A stretch of DNA of 36,397 nucleotides from an uncultured Alphaproteobacteria bacterium (lineage in GTDB: Bacteria > Pseudomonadota > Alphaproteobacteria > Micropepsales > Micropepsaceae): NCBI GenBank assembly GCA_937865685.1, contig CALMGU010000054.1:1-36397 (forward strand), written 5' to 3'. Positions 5,971 to 15,357 of this stretch are shown piece by piece; the first letter of the stretch is position 1, and every line of letters starts with the position of its first letter. The notes below the pieces were generated by a model that searched no databases, was not told the DNA's origin, and saw nothing but the letters and a program-made list of their open reading frames with translations. The translations under genes were made by a program, and so were the position numbers.

Positions 5971-8382
5971 ATGGGTCCCAGCCAGGGACATGGGAGACGG
6001 GGGAGGTCTGGGCTTTGGCCTGCCTTGGTCTTGGGTCTGTCTTGGGGCCTGTCTTGGGGCCTACCGTCCCCCGCTTGGGCGGCCAACCCCGCCGATATGC
6101 TGATCGGCCTGGATGGCGGCCGTCTGGTGGTCCTGAGCGCTCTGGCGGCCGGGGCGGTAGCACTGGCGATTGCCGCCTCGCTTTGGGCCCTGGCCGAGCA
6201 GCGCAGCGCCCAGCGCCTTCGCCGCGCCTTGCGCATCACCAGCGCGCGCACCCGCAGCGTGGTGGGGGAACGGGATGCGCTTTTGGGTGCCGGGCGTGAA
6301 GCCCTGGTGGTGTGGAGCCGCGACGGCTCCCGCCCCTTCTCCTATGGCGGCGGCGAACAATCCCTGGAGTCCTGCCTCAAGGGGCCCGATGCGCTGGCGC
6401 TTTCCACCGCGCTGGATGATCTGTCGGATCGCGGCATCGCCTTCCGCCTGCCCGTCAGTGACGCGAGCGGCCGCAAACTGATGGCGCGCGGACGGGCCGT
6501 GGGCGCCATGGCGGCGGTCTGGCTGGAGGATGTGGCGGTCGAAGCCGCCGCCGCGGATTTCCGTGCCATCCTGGATGCGCTGCCGATCCCGGTCTGGCTG
6601 CGCGACAAAGGCCTGGCGCTGAGCTGGGGCAATCACGCCTTCCTCACTTCGGCGGGCGCCGCCGATCTCGATGCCGCGCGGGCCGGTCAAATGGCGCTGG
6701 ACAAAACCGAGCGTGATCTGGCCGCGTCCGCCCGCAGCCAGAACAGCGTGCTGGAAGCCCGGCGGTTCGCCGTGGTGGGCGGCCAGCGCCGCGCCATCAC
6801 CTTCACGGAAATTCCCTTGGGCGATGCCGGCATCATTGGCACCGCCGTCGATGTCACCGATGTGGCCGCGGCGGAAGCGCGCCTGCAGCAGCATGTCGAT
6901 GCCCATGTCGATACCTTGGACCGTCTGGCCACCGCGGTGGCGATCTTCGGCAAGGATCAGAAGCTCACTTTCTACAATCGCGCGTTCGCCAGGGTCTGGG
7001 GATTTTCCGAAGACTGGCTGGGCAGCCATCCCAGCGACGGACAAATCCTCGACCGGCTGCGCGAGGCCCGCAAGCTTCCCGAGCAGCGCGATTACCAGGC
7101 CTGGAAGCGCGGCCGCCTGGCGCTCTATCAAAGCCGCGACCGCACCACCGAAGAGCTTTGGCATATCCCCGGCGGACAGACGATGCGGGTCGTCAGTCAG
7201 CCCCATCCCTTCGGCGGCCTCACCTTCCTTTACGAAGATGTCAGCGAAAAGCTGAACCTGGAATCCAACTACAACACCTTGATCAAGGTGCAGTCCGCGA
7301 CCTTGAACACCTTGCAGGAAGGCGTGGCGGTGTTCGGCCCTGATGGGCGGCTGAAACTGCACAATGCCGCCTTCGCCCGCATATGGGATTTGAGCCCGGA
7401 AGAATTGCGCGGCGATCCCCATGTGCGCGCCATCGCCGCTTTATCGACCGCCAAATTCGGCGATGGGGCGATGTGGGACCGGGTGATCCAGGCGATCATC
7501 TCCGAAGCGGGGATCGCGCACGATCTTGGCGAAGTGGAGCGCAACGACCGCTCCATCCTGTCGCTGGGCCTGGCGCCCCTGCCCGACGGCGCCAGCCTGG
7601 TGACCTTCGCCGATGTCACCGACCGGTTCCGCATCGAGACCGCATTGCGCGACCGCAACGACGCGCTGGAAGCCGCGGACCGGCTCAAATCCGACTTCAT
7701 CAAGCATGTCTCTTACGAGTTGCGTACCCCGCTCAACACCATTTTGGGCTTTGCCGAGCATCTGGCCTCGGGCGTGCCGGGGAATTTGAATGCGCGGCAG
7801 GACGAATATGTCTCCGCCATCGTCGAGGGCTCCAACACCCTCAAGGATCTGATCAACGACATATTGGACCTGGCCCTGATCGAATCCGGGGCGCTGCGCC
7901 TGGAATTGGAGCGGATCGATCTTTATGCACTTTTGTCCGACATCGCCATGCATGCCCGCGACTGGGGCGCCAAAGCGGGGCTAACTTTGGAGCTGGATTG
8001 CGAGCCCGATGCGGGCCTGTTCCTGGCCGACCAGCGCCGCATCCGCCAGGTGGTGTTCAATCTTCTGTCCAACGCGTTCAAATTCACCCCCACTGGCGGC
8101 ACCATCCGGCTTTCCGGGCGCATTGTTGGCGAGGATGTGCAGATCGCGGTGGCCGACAATGGTCCGGGTCTGGCGCCCGATGTGAAGGCCAATGTCTTTG
8201 AGCGCTTCTCGGCCCAAAGCCGGGCGGGTACGCGGGCGGGCGCAGGCCTGGGCCTCGCCCTGGTCAACCGCTTCCTGGAACTGCATGACGGCTGGGTGGA
8301 AATCGAAAGCAACACCGGCACCCTGGTGCGTTGCCATATTCCCCGCCGGATCACCGACAATCGCTTCGCTACGTCTTTGTAG
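5971..8382 (+). CDS. divL: DivL-like PAS sensor pseudokinase (Tyr in the H-box)
   Basis: An 803-residue membrane sensor of histidine-kinase architecture. Two hydrophobic segments (about 15-38, signal-like, and 51-76) precede three PAS-like regions (about 195-300, 315-430, 440-552), a dimerisation/H-box domain (about 570-640) and a HATPase domain (about 680-795). The H-box reads IKHVSYELRTPLNTILGFAE, with Tyr582 where the phosphorylated His should be. This is the hallmark of Caulobacter DivL, which controls CckA and the CtrA pathway and responds to DivK. The ATP-binding motifs are intact: N box VVFNLLSNAFKFTP, G1 VADNGPGLAP, G2 AGAGLGLALVN. A position near ahcY and tsaE is also typical of DivL-type genes. 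The start is supported by AGAGGAC just upstream. DivK binding and a link to the cell cycle are inferred. Confidence 0.85.
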   Translation: MGPSQGHGRRGRSGLWPALVLGLSWGLSWGLPSPAWAANPADMLIGLDGGRLVVLSALAAGAVALAIAASLWALAEQRSAQRLRRALRITSARTRSVVGERDALLGAGREALVVWSRDGSRPFSYGGGEQSLESCLKGPDALALSTALDDLSDRGIAFRLPVSDASGRKLMARGRAVGAMAAVWLEDVAVEAAAADFRAILDALPIPVWLRDKGLALSWGNHAFLTSAGAADLDAARAGQMALDKTERDLAASARSQNSVLEARRFAVVGGQRRAITFTEIPLGDAGIIGTAVDVTDVAAAEARLQQHVDAHVDTLDRLATAVAIFGKDQKLTFYNRAFARVWGFSEDWLGSHPSDGQILDRLREARKLPEQRDYQAWKRGRLALYQSRDRTTEELWHIPGGQTMRVVSQPHPFGGLTFLYEDVSEKLNLESNYNTLIKVQSATLNTLQEGVAVFGPDGRLKLHNAAFARIWDLSPEELRGDPHVRAIAALSTAKFGDGAMWDRVIQAIISEAGIAHDLGEVERNDRSILSLGLAPLPDGASLVTFADVTDRFRIETALRDRNDALEAADRLKSDFIKHVSYELRTPLNTILGFAEHLASGVPGNLNARQDEYVSAIVEGSNTLKDLINDILDLALIESGALRLELERIDLYALLSDIAMHARDWGAKAGLTLELDCEPDAGLFLADQRRIRQVVFNLLSNAFKFTPTGGTIRLSGRIVGEDVQIAVADNGPGLAPDVKANVFERFSAQSRAGTRAGAGLGLALVNRFLELHDGWVEIESNTGTLVRCHIPRRITDNRFATSL

Positions 8383-8469
8383 GCCTTCGGGCTGTTCCGC
8401 TGCGCGGGCCCTCAGCCTACGATTTCAATTACAGACGTCACCGCCACAGTTTGAATGGTCAGCTTTGGC

Positions 8470-8790
8470 TCAATGTTGGGAAGACGGCACGCGGACAACG
8501 AGACCGTCCATATCGGAGGTAACCCGCAACTGGCAGGAGAGCCGGCTGTTGGGGCGAGCGTCTTGAGCAAAATCCAGCATCGTCTCTTCCATCTCGGATC
8601 TGGCGGGCAGCGCCTTGGTCCAGGCCGGATCGACATAGACATGGCAGGTGGCGCACGCGCAGGCCCCGCCGCAATCCGCGTCAATCCCCGGCACCAGACT
8701 GCGCACCGCGCCTTCCATCACCGACCAGCCGATGGCGATCTCCACCGTCTGCTCGGTGCCGTCGGGCTGAATGAAGGTGATCTTGGGCAT
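8470..8790 (-). CDS. [2Fe-2S] ferredoxin, adrenodoxin/putidaredoxin type
   Basis: A 106-residue electron-transfer protein. The cluster ligands are Cys40, Cys46, Cys49 and Cys86, in the adrenodoxin-type spacing C-x5-C-x2-C with a distant fourth Cys (SRLSCQL). An extra Cys44 lies inside the first loop. The conserved segments [19 protein letters not shown] and [11 protein letters not shown] fit ferredoxins that serve cytochrome P450s or other oxygenases. The gene lies 8 bases downstream of a matching reductase gene on the same strand, so the two are almost certainly co-transcribed. No P450 or oxygenase gene is in the window, so the terminal acceptor is unknown. A biosynthetic role such as Fe-S assembly is less likely given the reductase partner. 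Confidence 0.9.
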   Translation of the reverse strand: MPKITFIQPDGTEQTVEIAIGWSVMEGAVRSLVPGIDADCGGACACATCHVYVDPAWTKALPARSEMEETMLDFAQDARPNSRLSCQLRVTSDMDGLVVRVPSSQH

Positions 8791-8798
8791 CGCGCCGC

Positions 8799-10013
8799 CT
8801 AGCCCTGGGCGATCTGCTTCATGGGGATGGAAATATCCGCCAAGGTCTCCGGCGCGACCTTCGCCCCATCGGCGATCATCTTGCGGCCGATGAGATATTC
8901 CGGCGCGGCATTGACCGCCTCGACCGCCGCCACCGCGCCATCGCGCAAATGGAACACGGCGAATTTCCGTGACGCCGGATCACCCCGCAGCACCAGCTGA
9001 TCGGTGGGCCGCGCCAGGCCTGCGATCTGCAGTTTCAGGTCATATTGGTCCGACCAGAACCAGGGCACTTCGCTATAGGTCTTGGGACGGCCCAGCATGG
9101 CCAGGGCCGCATGCTTGGCCTGGTCGATGGCGTTCTGGACGCACTCCAGCCGGATCTCCACACCCTCGCGGCCGACATGGCGGGTGCAATCACCGGCTGC
9201 GAAAACGGACGGATCGGCGGTCATGGCATTCTGATCGACAATGATCCCGTCCTGGAAGGGCAGTCCGGATTCGCGTGCCAACATATCGTTCGGAACCACG
9301 CCGATGCCCACCAGGACCAGGTCCGCAGGACAGACTTTTCCGCCGGCACGAATACCTTCAATTTTTTCTTTTCCTTCAAATGCTTCGACGCTTGTGCTGA
9401 GATTCAACTTCACACCCGCCTTGGCGTGTTCATCCGCGAAAAATTCCGAGACCGGCTTGGAGACCGCCCGCGCCATCAGCCGGTCGGCGGTTTCGAACAC
9501 GGTCACGTCCAGCCCGCGCTTGGCGCCGACCGCTGCAACTTCCAGTCCGATATAGCCGCCCCCCACAATGGCGATGCGGGTGCCCGCTTTGAAGACATCC
9601 TGCAGCCCATCCACGTCGGCGATATCGCGCAGATGATGGATCCCCGGCAGGCCGGCTCCCGGACACGAAAGCTTGCGGACCCTGGTGCCGGTGGCCAGGA
9701 GCAGCTTGTCGTAAGCCAAGGTCCTGCCGTCATTCAGAGCCACCTTTTTGGCCGCCCGATCGATGGCCGTGACGGCAGTATTCAGGATCAGCTCGCAGCC
9801 CGCCTCGCGATAGAAAGCATCCGGCTTCAGGAACAATCGCTCGCGGGCGAAACTGCCCAGCAGATAGGCCTTGGACAAAGGCGGCCGCTGATAGGGCGGA
9901 TAGGCTTCATCGCCGATCATGGTGATGGCGCCCGTATAACCTTCGGCGCGAAGGCTCTGGACCGCCTGCACGCCGGCCTGGCCGGCGCCGATAATGACAA
10001 TTTGTTCCGGCAT
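8799..10013 (-). CDS. Ferredoxin reductase, NAD(P)H- and FAD-dependent
   Basis: A 404-residue flavoprotein of the putidaredoxin/rhodocoxin reductase family. It would pass electrons from NAD(P)H to the ferredoxin encoded immediately downstream. The FAD-binding loop is [17 protein letters not shown] at the N-terminus. The NAD(P)-binding loop is [15 protein letters not shown] near residue 150. The second FAD segment is [12 protein letters not shown] near residue 270, and [20 protein letters not shown] is typical of this subfamily. The pair faces away from tsaE across a 116-base gap and converges on divL, so it interrupts an otherwise plus-strand order. Substrate and partner oxygenase are not visible here. 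Confidence 0.88.
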   Translation of the reverse strand: MPEQIVIIGAGQAGVQAVQSLRAEGYTGAITMIGDEAYPPYQRPPLSKAYLLGSFARERLFLKPDAFYREAGCELILNTAVTAIDRAAKKVALNDGRTLAYDKLLLATGTRVRKLSCPGAGLPGIHHLRDIADVDGLQDVFKAGTRIAIVGGGYIGLEVAAVGAKRGLDVTVFETADRLMARAVSKPVSEFFADEHAKAGVKLNLSTSVEAFEGKEKIEGIRAGGKVCPADLVLVGIGVVPNDMLARESGLPFQDGIIVDQNAMTADPSVFAAGDCTRHVGREGVEIRLECVQNAIDQAKHAALAMLGRPKTYSEVPWFWSDQYDLKLQIAGLARPTDQLVLRGDPASRKFAVFHLRDGAVAAVEAVNAAPEYLIGRKMIADGAKVAPETLADISIPMKQIAQG

Positions 10014-10129
10014 GGTTGTTCCGTGAAATCCGGCCGGGGGCTAGCACGGGGTTGGCGCCCGCGCAAACACCCCCAGCCCCATCGCCGGCCGCCGTTGAGG
10101 CTTGAGGCGAACGCGGGCTAGAACAAGCC

Positions 10130-10588
10130 ATGACCGAGGAATTTCGCATGACCGTGGCGTTGCCGGATCTGGCGGCGACGGCGGCATTGGGCGCCGCGAT
10201 TGCCGGACAATTGGACCGGGGCGACGCGGTGCTGCTGAAGGGCGATCTGGGCAGCGGCAAGACCACCCTGGCACGCGCCATCCTTTCCGCCCTGGGGGTG
10301 GACGAGACCGTGCCCAGTCCCACATTCACGCTGGTGCAGACCTATGAGACGCCGCGCTTTCCGGTCAGTCATTACGATCTTTATCGCCTGAAACGGCCTT
10401 CCGAAATGGATGAGCTTGGCCTCGACGAAGTCCTGGACGATGGCGCCGCGCTGATCGAATGGCCGGAGCGGGCCGAGGACCGTCTTCCCCCCGGCGCGTT
10501 GACCGTGCATCTGCTGGCGGATCGCGAGCGCCGCGCAACATTGGCGGGACCTGCCCGCTGGCGCAGCCTGGAAACCGCTCATGTCTGA
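10130..10588 (+). CDS. tsaE: tRNA threonylcarbamoyladenosine biosynthesis ATPase TsaE
   Basis: A 152-residue P-loop ATPase that works with TsaB, TsaC and TsaD to make the t6A modification at position 37 of tRNAs reading ANN codons. Visible motifs are the Walker A GDLGSGKTT (residues 38-46), SPTFTLVQTYE, HYDLYRL, and the acidic LIEWPERAED segment near the C-terminus. Two starts are possible: ATG 10130 and ATG 10148 (MTVALPD), which is six residues shorter. The gene heads a tightly packed plus-strand series, overlapping the next gene by 8 bases. Its place before a phosphotransferase and a nucleotidyltransferase gene is a conserved alphaproteobacterial arrangement. Confidence 0.93.
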   Translation: MTEEFRMTVALPDLAATAALGAAIAGQLDRGDAVLLKGDLGSGKTTLARAILSALGVDETVPSPTFTLVQTYETPRFPVSHYDLYRLKRPSEMDELGLDEVLDDGAALIEWPERAEDRLPPGALTVHLLADRERRATLAGPARWRSLETAHV

Positions 10589-11693
10589 TCGTCAGAAGTC
10601 TGACCGTCAGGAATTTCTTCGTGCCGCCGGCTGGGGCGATGCCGAGCTCGTGCCTTTGCCCGGCGACGCGTCCACTCGCCGCTACGCACGTCTCCACCGC
10701 AAGGATCGGCGCGCCATGCTGATGGACCAGCCCCAGGCCGCAGAAACCGCAATCGCGCCGCCCGATGCCGACGAGGCCGCCCGCCGGGCTCTTGGCTATA
10801 ATGCCGTGGCGCGCCTGGCGGGCGCCGATTGCCGGCGCTTCTCCGCCGTGTCCGAATATCTGCGCGCATGCGGGCTGGCGGCGCCCGAAATATTGGCCGC
10901 CGATTATCATCGCGGCTGGCTGGTGCTGGAAGATCTGGGCGACGCGCTTTTTTCGGATGTGCTGGCAGAGGGCGGCCCGGAAGAAGATCTTTACAAAGCG
11001 GCGGTGGAGATTCTGGCGCGGCTTCATCGGGCGAAAGCTCCCGACAATCTGGCGCCCGGCCTTCCGCTCTTTGCCTATGACGAGATCGCGCTGATCGCGG
11101 AAACCGATCTGATGCTGGAGTGGTTCTTCCCCCTGGCGCTGGGCCGCAAAGCCAGCGAAGCGGAATATCGCGAGCATCGCGCGCTCTGGCGCAAGGCGCT
11201 GGATGCCATCGCGGGCAGCGAACGCGTGTTCGTCCACCGCGATTATCACGCCCAGAATTTGCTGTGGCTGCCGGAGCGCGAAGGCGTCATGCGGGTGGGG
11301 CTGATCGATTTCCAGGACGCGGTGGCCGGAAGCCGGGCATATGATTTGATCTCGCTGACCGAGGATGCGCGCCGCGATGTCTCGCCCGAACTGGGCGAAA
11401 TCGCCGCCCGGCATTATCTGGCGTCGATGCGCAATCAAGACACGCCGCTCGACGAAGCCCAATTCCGGGCCGAGATGGCGGTGATGGCGGCCCAGCGCAA
11501 CACCAAGATCGTGGGAATCTTTGCCCGGCTTTACGCCCGCGACGGCAAGCGGCGTTATCTGTCCTATCTGCCCCGCGTCTGGGGTTATCTGGAGCGCGAT
11601 CTTCGCCACCCTCTCCTGGCCGATCTGGGCGCCTGGTACGACCGGCTTATTCCCGCCGCGCGGCGCACTTTGCCGGAATTGGAGTCCGCGTGA
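10581..11693 (+). CDS. amgK: AmgK-like sugar kinase (aminoglycoside phosphotransferase fold)
   Basis: A 370-residue kinase of the aminoglycoside phosphotransferase/choline kinase fold. The catalytic loop is VHRDYHAQNLLWL (Asp221) and the metal-binding loop is GLIDFQDAVAG. The N-terminal segment LPGDASTRRYARL is typical of the AmgK group. AmgK phosphorylates the anomeric carbon of N-acetylmuramic acid or GlcNAc in a peptidoglycan-recycling route known from Pseudomonas. The assignment rests heavily on the next gene, a MurU-type nucleotidyltransferase, which catalyses the following step; the two overlap by four bases (GTGA). The route bypasses de novo UDP-MurNAc synthesis and is linked in other species to intrinsic fosfomycin tolerance. 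A different sugar substrate cannot be excluded. Confidence 0.82.
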   Translation: MSDRQKSDRQEFLRAAGWGDAELVPLPGDASTRRYARLHRKDRRAMLMDQPQAAETAIAPPDADEAARRALGYNAVARLAGADCRRFSAVSEYLRACGLAAPEILAADYHRGWLVLEDLGDALFSDVLAEGGPEEDLYKAAVEILARLHRAKAPDNLAPGLPLFAYDEIALIAETDLMLEWFFPLALGRKASEAEYREHRALWRKALDAIAGSERVFVHRDYHAQNLLWLPEREGVMRVGLIDFQDAVAGSRAYDLISLTEDARRDVSPELGEIAARHYLASMRNQDTPLDEAQFRAEMAVMAAQRNTKIVGIFARLYARDGKRRYLSYLPRVWGYLERDLRHPLLADLGAWYDRLIPAARRTLPELESA

Positions 11694-12409
11694 TCCGCCG
11701 CGCCATGATCATGGCCGCTGGTTTGGGGACGCGGATGCGTCCGCTTACCGATGATCGGCCCAAACCGCTGATCACCGTGGGCGGAAAGCCGTTGATCGAT
11801 CACGCGCTGGACCGGCTGGTGAGTGCAGGCGTCGAGTTGGCGGTGGTCAATCTCCACTATAAAGCCGAGATGCTGCGCGCCCATCTGGACAAACGGCGCG
11901 ACATCGAAATCCGTTATTCGGCGGAAGACGACGCCCTGCTCGATACCGGTGGCGGCGTGGCCAAGGCCCTGCCCCATTTCCAGAACGAGCCATTCTTCAT
12001 TCTCAATTCGGATTCGATTTGGGTCGAAGGCTATAGCTCCGCATTGCCCACTTTGGCGCGGCTGTGGGACGAAAACCGGATGGATGGCTTGCTGCTCTTG
12101 GCCGCGATGGTCTCGGCCCTGGGCTATGAAGGCTGGCGGGGTGATTTCCGCTTGTCCACCACCGGCCATGTCAGCCGCGTGCCCGACCGGATGGTTTCGC
12201 CCTTCGCCTTTCCCGGCGTGCAATTGGTGCATCCGCGTTTGTTCGCCGAACCGCCGGCACCCGCTTTTTCCACCAATGTGATGTGGAACCGGGCGATCGC
12301 GCAGGAGCGGCTTTTCGGCGCCAGGCTGGACGGCGTCTGGCTGCATGTCGGAAGCCCGCAAGCGCGCGACGATGCCGAGGCGTTTCTCGCCCGGCTGGGA
12401 CGGGCGTGA
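11690..12409 (+). CDS. murU: MurU-like N-acetylmuramate 1-phosphate uridylyltransferase
   Basis: A 239-residue nucleotidyltransferase. The signature GLGTRMRPLTDDRPKPL (residues 11-27) contains the nucleotide-binding loop and catalytic Lys25. LNSDSIWVEG corresponds to the metal/UTP-binding aspartate region. With AmgK upstream, the likely reaction is MurNAc-1-phosphate plus UTP giving UDP-MurNAc, returning recycled wall sugar to peptidoglycan synthesis. The length fits MurU and is shorter than GlmU, which has an extra acetyltransferase domain. GTG 11690 overlaps the amgK stop, and the gene's own stop overlaps the addB GTG. A general NDP-sugar pyrophosphorylase is the main alternative. Confidence 0.85.
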   Translation: MIRRAMIMAAGLGTRMRPLTDDRPKPLITVGGKPLIDHALDRLVSAGVELAVVNLHYKAEMLRAHLDKRRDIEIRYSAEDDALLDTGGGVAKALPHFQNEPFFILNSDSIWVEGYSSALPTLARLWDENRMDGLLLLAAMVSALGYEGWRGDFRLSTTGHVSRVPDRMVSPFAFPGVQLVHPRLFAEPPAPAFSTNVMWNRAIAQERLFGARLDGVWLHVGSPQARDDAEAFLARLGRA

Positions 12410-15357
12410 GCGGGATCTTCACCATCCCGGCCGGCGCGCCGTTCGGCGAAACATTGGCGCGCGGGCTGATGGCGCGGGTGGAAAAGACGCCCTTCGCGCT
12501 GTCCGAAGTCACCATCTATCTTCCCACCCGCCGCGCCGCGCGCGGCTTCGGCGAAGCCTTCGCCAAGCTGCTGGGCGGCGCGGCGCTGCTGCCGCAATTC
12601 CGCGCCCTGGGCGACAGCGACGAAGACGATTTTCAGTTTGAGACCGTCAGCGAAGGATTGGACCTTCCGCCCGCCATCTCGCCAATCCGGCGCCAATTGC
12701 TGCTCGCCGCCCTGATCCGGCAACGCAGCGCGTCCGGCGGCGAGGCAATGGCGTTTTCCCAAGCCGCTGCTCTGGCGGAAAGCCTGTCAAAGGTGATGGA
12801 CGATGCGGAACGCCAAGGCGTCGATCTCGCCAAGCTCGAAGACCTCGCACCATTGTCCTTGGCGGCGCATTGGGAAGACGTCACCCGCTTTCTGATCCTG
12901 ATCCGGGATCATTGGCCCGCGCTTCTGGCCGCCGACGGCGCGATCAATCCAGCGGCCCGTCGCAATCTGGCGCTTTCGCTTCTCGCCGACCGGCTGGAGA
13001 AACATCCGCCCGCCGGCATGGTGATCGCGGCCGGCTCGACCGGCTCCATCCCCGCCACCGCCCGATTGCTGGGCGTGATCGCGCGGCTGCCGCATGGCGC
13101 CTTGATCCTGCCGGGACTGGACCGCGCGCTGGACGAAAGAAGCTGGCGCGATCTCGATCCGGGCCATCCGCAATTCGGCCTGCGGCAATTGCTCGCCTCC
13201 ATCGGCACGCCGCGCAATCAGGTTCAAGACTGGCACGGCGCATATTCTGCCCAGCCGCGCGAGACCTTGCTGCGCGAAAGCCTGCGCCCGGCGCCGACCA
13301 CCGATGCCTGGCGCGCGCTGGCGGATGCGGGCGGCGGCGATATCGCGCGCGGTCTTGAGGGTGTCACCCTGGTCACGCCAGCCGATCCCGCGCAGGAAGC
13401 GCTGGTGATCGCACTGGCCTTGCGCGAAACCCTGGAACGCGAAGGCCGCACCGCCGCATTGATCACGCCCGACCGGACTCTGGCGCGCCGTGTGGCGGCG
13501 GAGTTGGGGCGTTGGCAGATCGCCATCGATGATTCCGCCGGCCGGCCTTTGGCGCACACCGGCGCGGGCGCGTTTCTCTGTCTGCTGGCGGAAGCGGCCG
13601 ATGCGCAATTCGCACCCGTGCCTTTGCTGGCGCTGCTGAAACATCCCTTCGCCACCTTGGGCGGCGATCCCGCCATGTTCCGCGAAAAGGCGCGCCTGCT
13701 GGACCGGATGGCGCTGCGTGGGCCGCGCCCCGATCCGGGGCTTGCCGGTATCGCCAGAGCCATCGCGGCTGCCATCGCCGAAGCGCGCAAGCAAAGCGAT
13801 GCGAAAGACGGCATTGCTCTCGCCGCATGGTGGTCCGATGTGTCGGCCGTCCTGTCGCCATTGGAAGCGGCATTCGCCAAAGCCGCCGTCCCGCTCGAGG
13901 ATCTTATTGTCCGCCATCTCGAAGCGGCTCAGCGCCTGTCCTGCACCGACCTGCAAGACTGCCCGGTCTGGCGCGATACCGATGGCGAAGCGGCGTCCGT
14001 CTTTTTCCAGAACTTCCGTGAAAGCGCGGCTGGTCTGCCGCCTTTCGATCCCGGCGCCTATGCGGCTTTGCTGCGGGGGTTGGCGATGAAGATTCCGGTG
14101 CGCCCGCGCTTCAACCGCCACCGCGCCATCGCCATTCTGGGCCCGCTGGAAGCGCGGCTGCAAAGCTTCGATCTCACCATCCTGGGCGGCTTGAACGAAG
14201 GCACCTGGCCGCAAAGCGTCGCCGCCGATCCCTGGTTCTCGCGGCCGATGCGCGAAACACTGGGCCTGGAGCAACCCGAACGCGCCATCGGCCTGGCGGC
14301 GCATGATTTCGCGGGGCTGGCGGCGGGCGGCGAGGTCTTGCTCACCCGTGCGGCAAAAGCCGAAGGCGCGCCCACCATCGCATCGCGCTGGCTGCAGCGT
14401 TTGCTGCAATTGACCGGCGGCCTGGGTTTGGAGATTTCCGGCGGCGCCTATCTGGAGCGCGCGCGCCAACTCAGCGAGGTCAAGCCTGACGCGCCGCTCC
14501 AGCCGCCCGCGCCCAAGCCACCGGTGGAAACCCGGCCCCGCAAGCTGTCCGTCACCGAGATCGAAACCTGGCTGCGCGATCCTTATGCGATCTATGCCCG
14601 CCATGTGCTGAAGCTGAGGCCGCTCGATCCCCTCGACGCCGCCGTCGGACCTTTGGAGCGGGGCACCGCACTGCATCGGGTGCTGGAATTGTACAAGCGC
14701 GAAATCCCCGGTGCGCCGCCGGAGGACGCCGTGGCGCGGTTGATGGCGCTGGCCGATCAAGTGTTCGAAGAGCTTGCCATTCCCAAATCGGCCTTATCGG
14801 TTTGGCGTCCCCGGTTTGAGAATGCGGCGCGCTGGTTCGTGGATCTGGAGCGCGAGCGGGCCGACGGCATCGCCCGCAGCGTGCTGGAAATCCGCGGCGC
14901 GCGCATCTTCCCGGCACCCGGCGGCGATTTCACCCTGAGCGGCGTCGCCGACCGCATCGATCTTCTCAATGACGGCAACGCGTCGATCCTGGACTACAAG
15001 ACCGGCCGTCCGCCCTCTACGCCCCAGGTGCGCGAATTGCTGGCGCCGCAGCTGCCTTTGGAGGGCGCGATCCTGGCGGATGGCGGATTTCCAGGATTGG
15101 GAAAACTCGCCACCGAGGAACTGCTGTATCTGCATATTTCCGGCAGCGCCGAAGGCGGCAAGGTGCAGCCCATTCCGGACGTGCCGGACCTGATCGCAAA
15201 AGCCGTCACCCAGCTGGCGGGGCGCATCGCCCGCTTCGACGATCCCGCCACCGCCTATCATTCTCGCGTGCGCCCGTTCAGCACCGCGTCCGAAGGCGAC
15301 TATGATCATCTGGCGCGGGTGCGCGAATGGTCGGTCTCCGGCGTGGAGGACGCATGA
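12406..15357 (+). CDS. addB: Double-strand break repair protein AddB (alphaproteobacterial type)
   Basis: A 983-residue subunit of the AddAB helicase-nuclease, which processes DNA double-strand ends for RecA-dependent repair. The N-terminal half resembles an inactivated helicase without a proper Walker A motif. The C-terminal part has the RecB-type nuclease domain: LSVTEIETWLRDPYAIYARHVL, then GTALHRVLE, then the catalytic core FTLSGVADRIDLLNDGNASILDYKTGRPP. GTG 12406 in a GTGA overlap with murU gives the expected N-terminus SGIFTIPAGAPFGETLARGL. An upstream in-frame ATG at 12283 would overlap murU by more than 120 bases and is unlikely. The 3' end overlaps addA by four bases, consistent with balanced production of both subunits. 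Confidence 0.93.
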   Translation: MSGIFTIPAGAPFGETLARGLMARVEKTPFALSEVTIYLPTRRAARGFGEAFAKLLGGAALLPQFRALGDSDEDDFQFETVSEGLDLPPAISPIRRQLLLAALIRQRSASGGEAMAFSQAAALAESLSKVMDDAERQGVDLAKLEDLAPLSLAAHWEDVTRFLILIRDHWPALLAADGAINPAARRNLALSLLADRLEKHPPAGMVIAAGSTGSIPATARLLGVIARLPHGALILPGLDRALDERSWRDLDPGHPQFGLRQLLASIGTPRNQVQDWHGAYSAQPRETLLRESLRPAPTTDAWRALADAGGGDIARGLEGVTLVTPADPAQEALVIALALRETLEREGRTAALITPDRTLARRVAAELGRWQIAIDDSAGRPLAHTGAGAFLCLLAEAADAQFAPVPLLALLKHPFATLGGDPAMFREKARLLDRMALRGPRPDPGLAGIARAIAAAIAEARKQSDAKDGIALAAWWSDVSAVLSPLEAAFAKAAVPLEDLIVRHLEAAQRLSCTDLQDCPVWRDTDGEAASVFFQNFRESAAGLPPFDPGAYAALLRGLAMKIPVRPRFNRHRAIAILGPLEARLQSFDLTILGGLNEGTWPQSVAADPWFSRPMRETLGLEQPERAIGLAAHDFAGLAAGGEVLLTRAAKAEGAPTIASRWLQRLLQLTGGLGLEISGGAYLERARQLSEVKPDAPLQPPAPKPPVETRPRKLSVTEIETWLRDPYAIYARHVLKLRPLDPLDAAVGPLERGTALHRVLELYKREIPGAPPEDAVARLMALADQVFEELAIPKSALSVWRPRFENAARWFVDLERERADGIARSVLEIRGARIFPAPGGDFTLSGVADRIDLLNDGNASILDYKTGRPPSTPQVRELLAPQLPLEGAILADGGFPGLGKLATEELLYLHISGSAEGGKVQPIPDVPDLIAKAVTQLAGRIARFDDPATAYHSRVRPFSTASEGDYDHLARVREWSVSGVEDA

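Noticed and set aside
8379..8420. Inverted repeat GTAGGC/GCCTAC at the end of divL as a terminator
   Set aside because: Six base pairs with a 30-base interior and no T-run; too weak to call.
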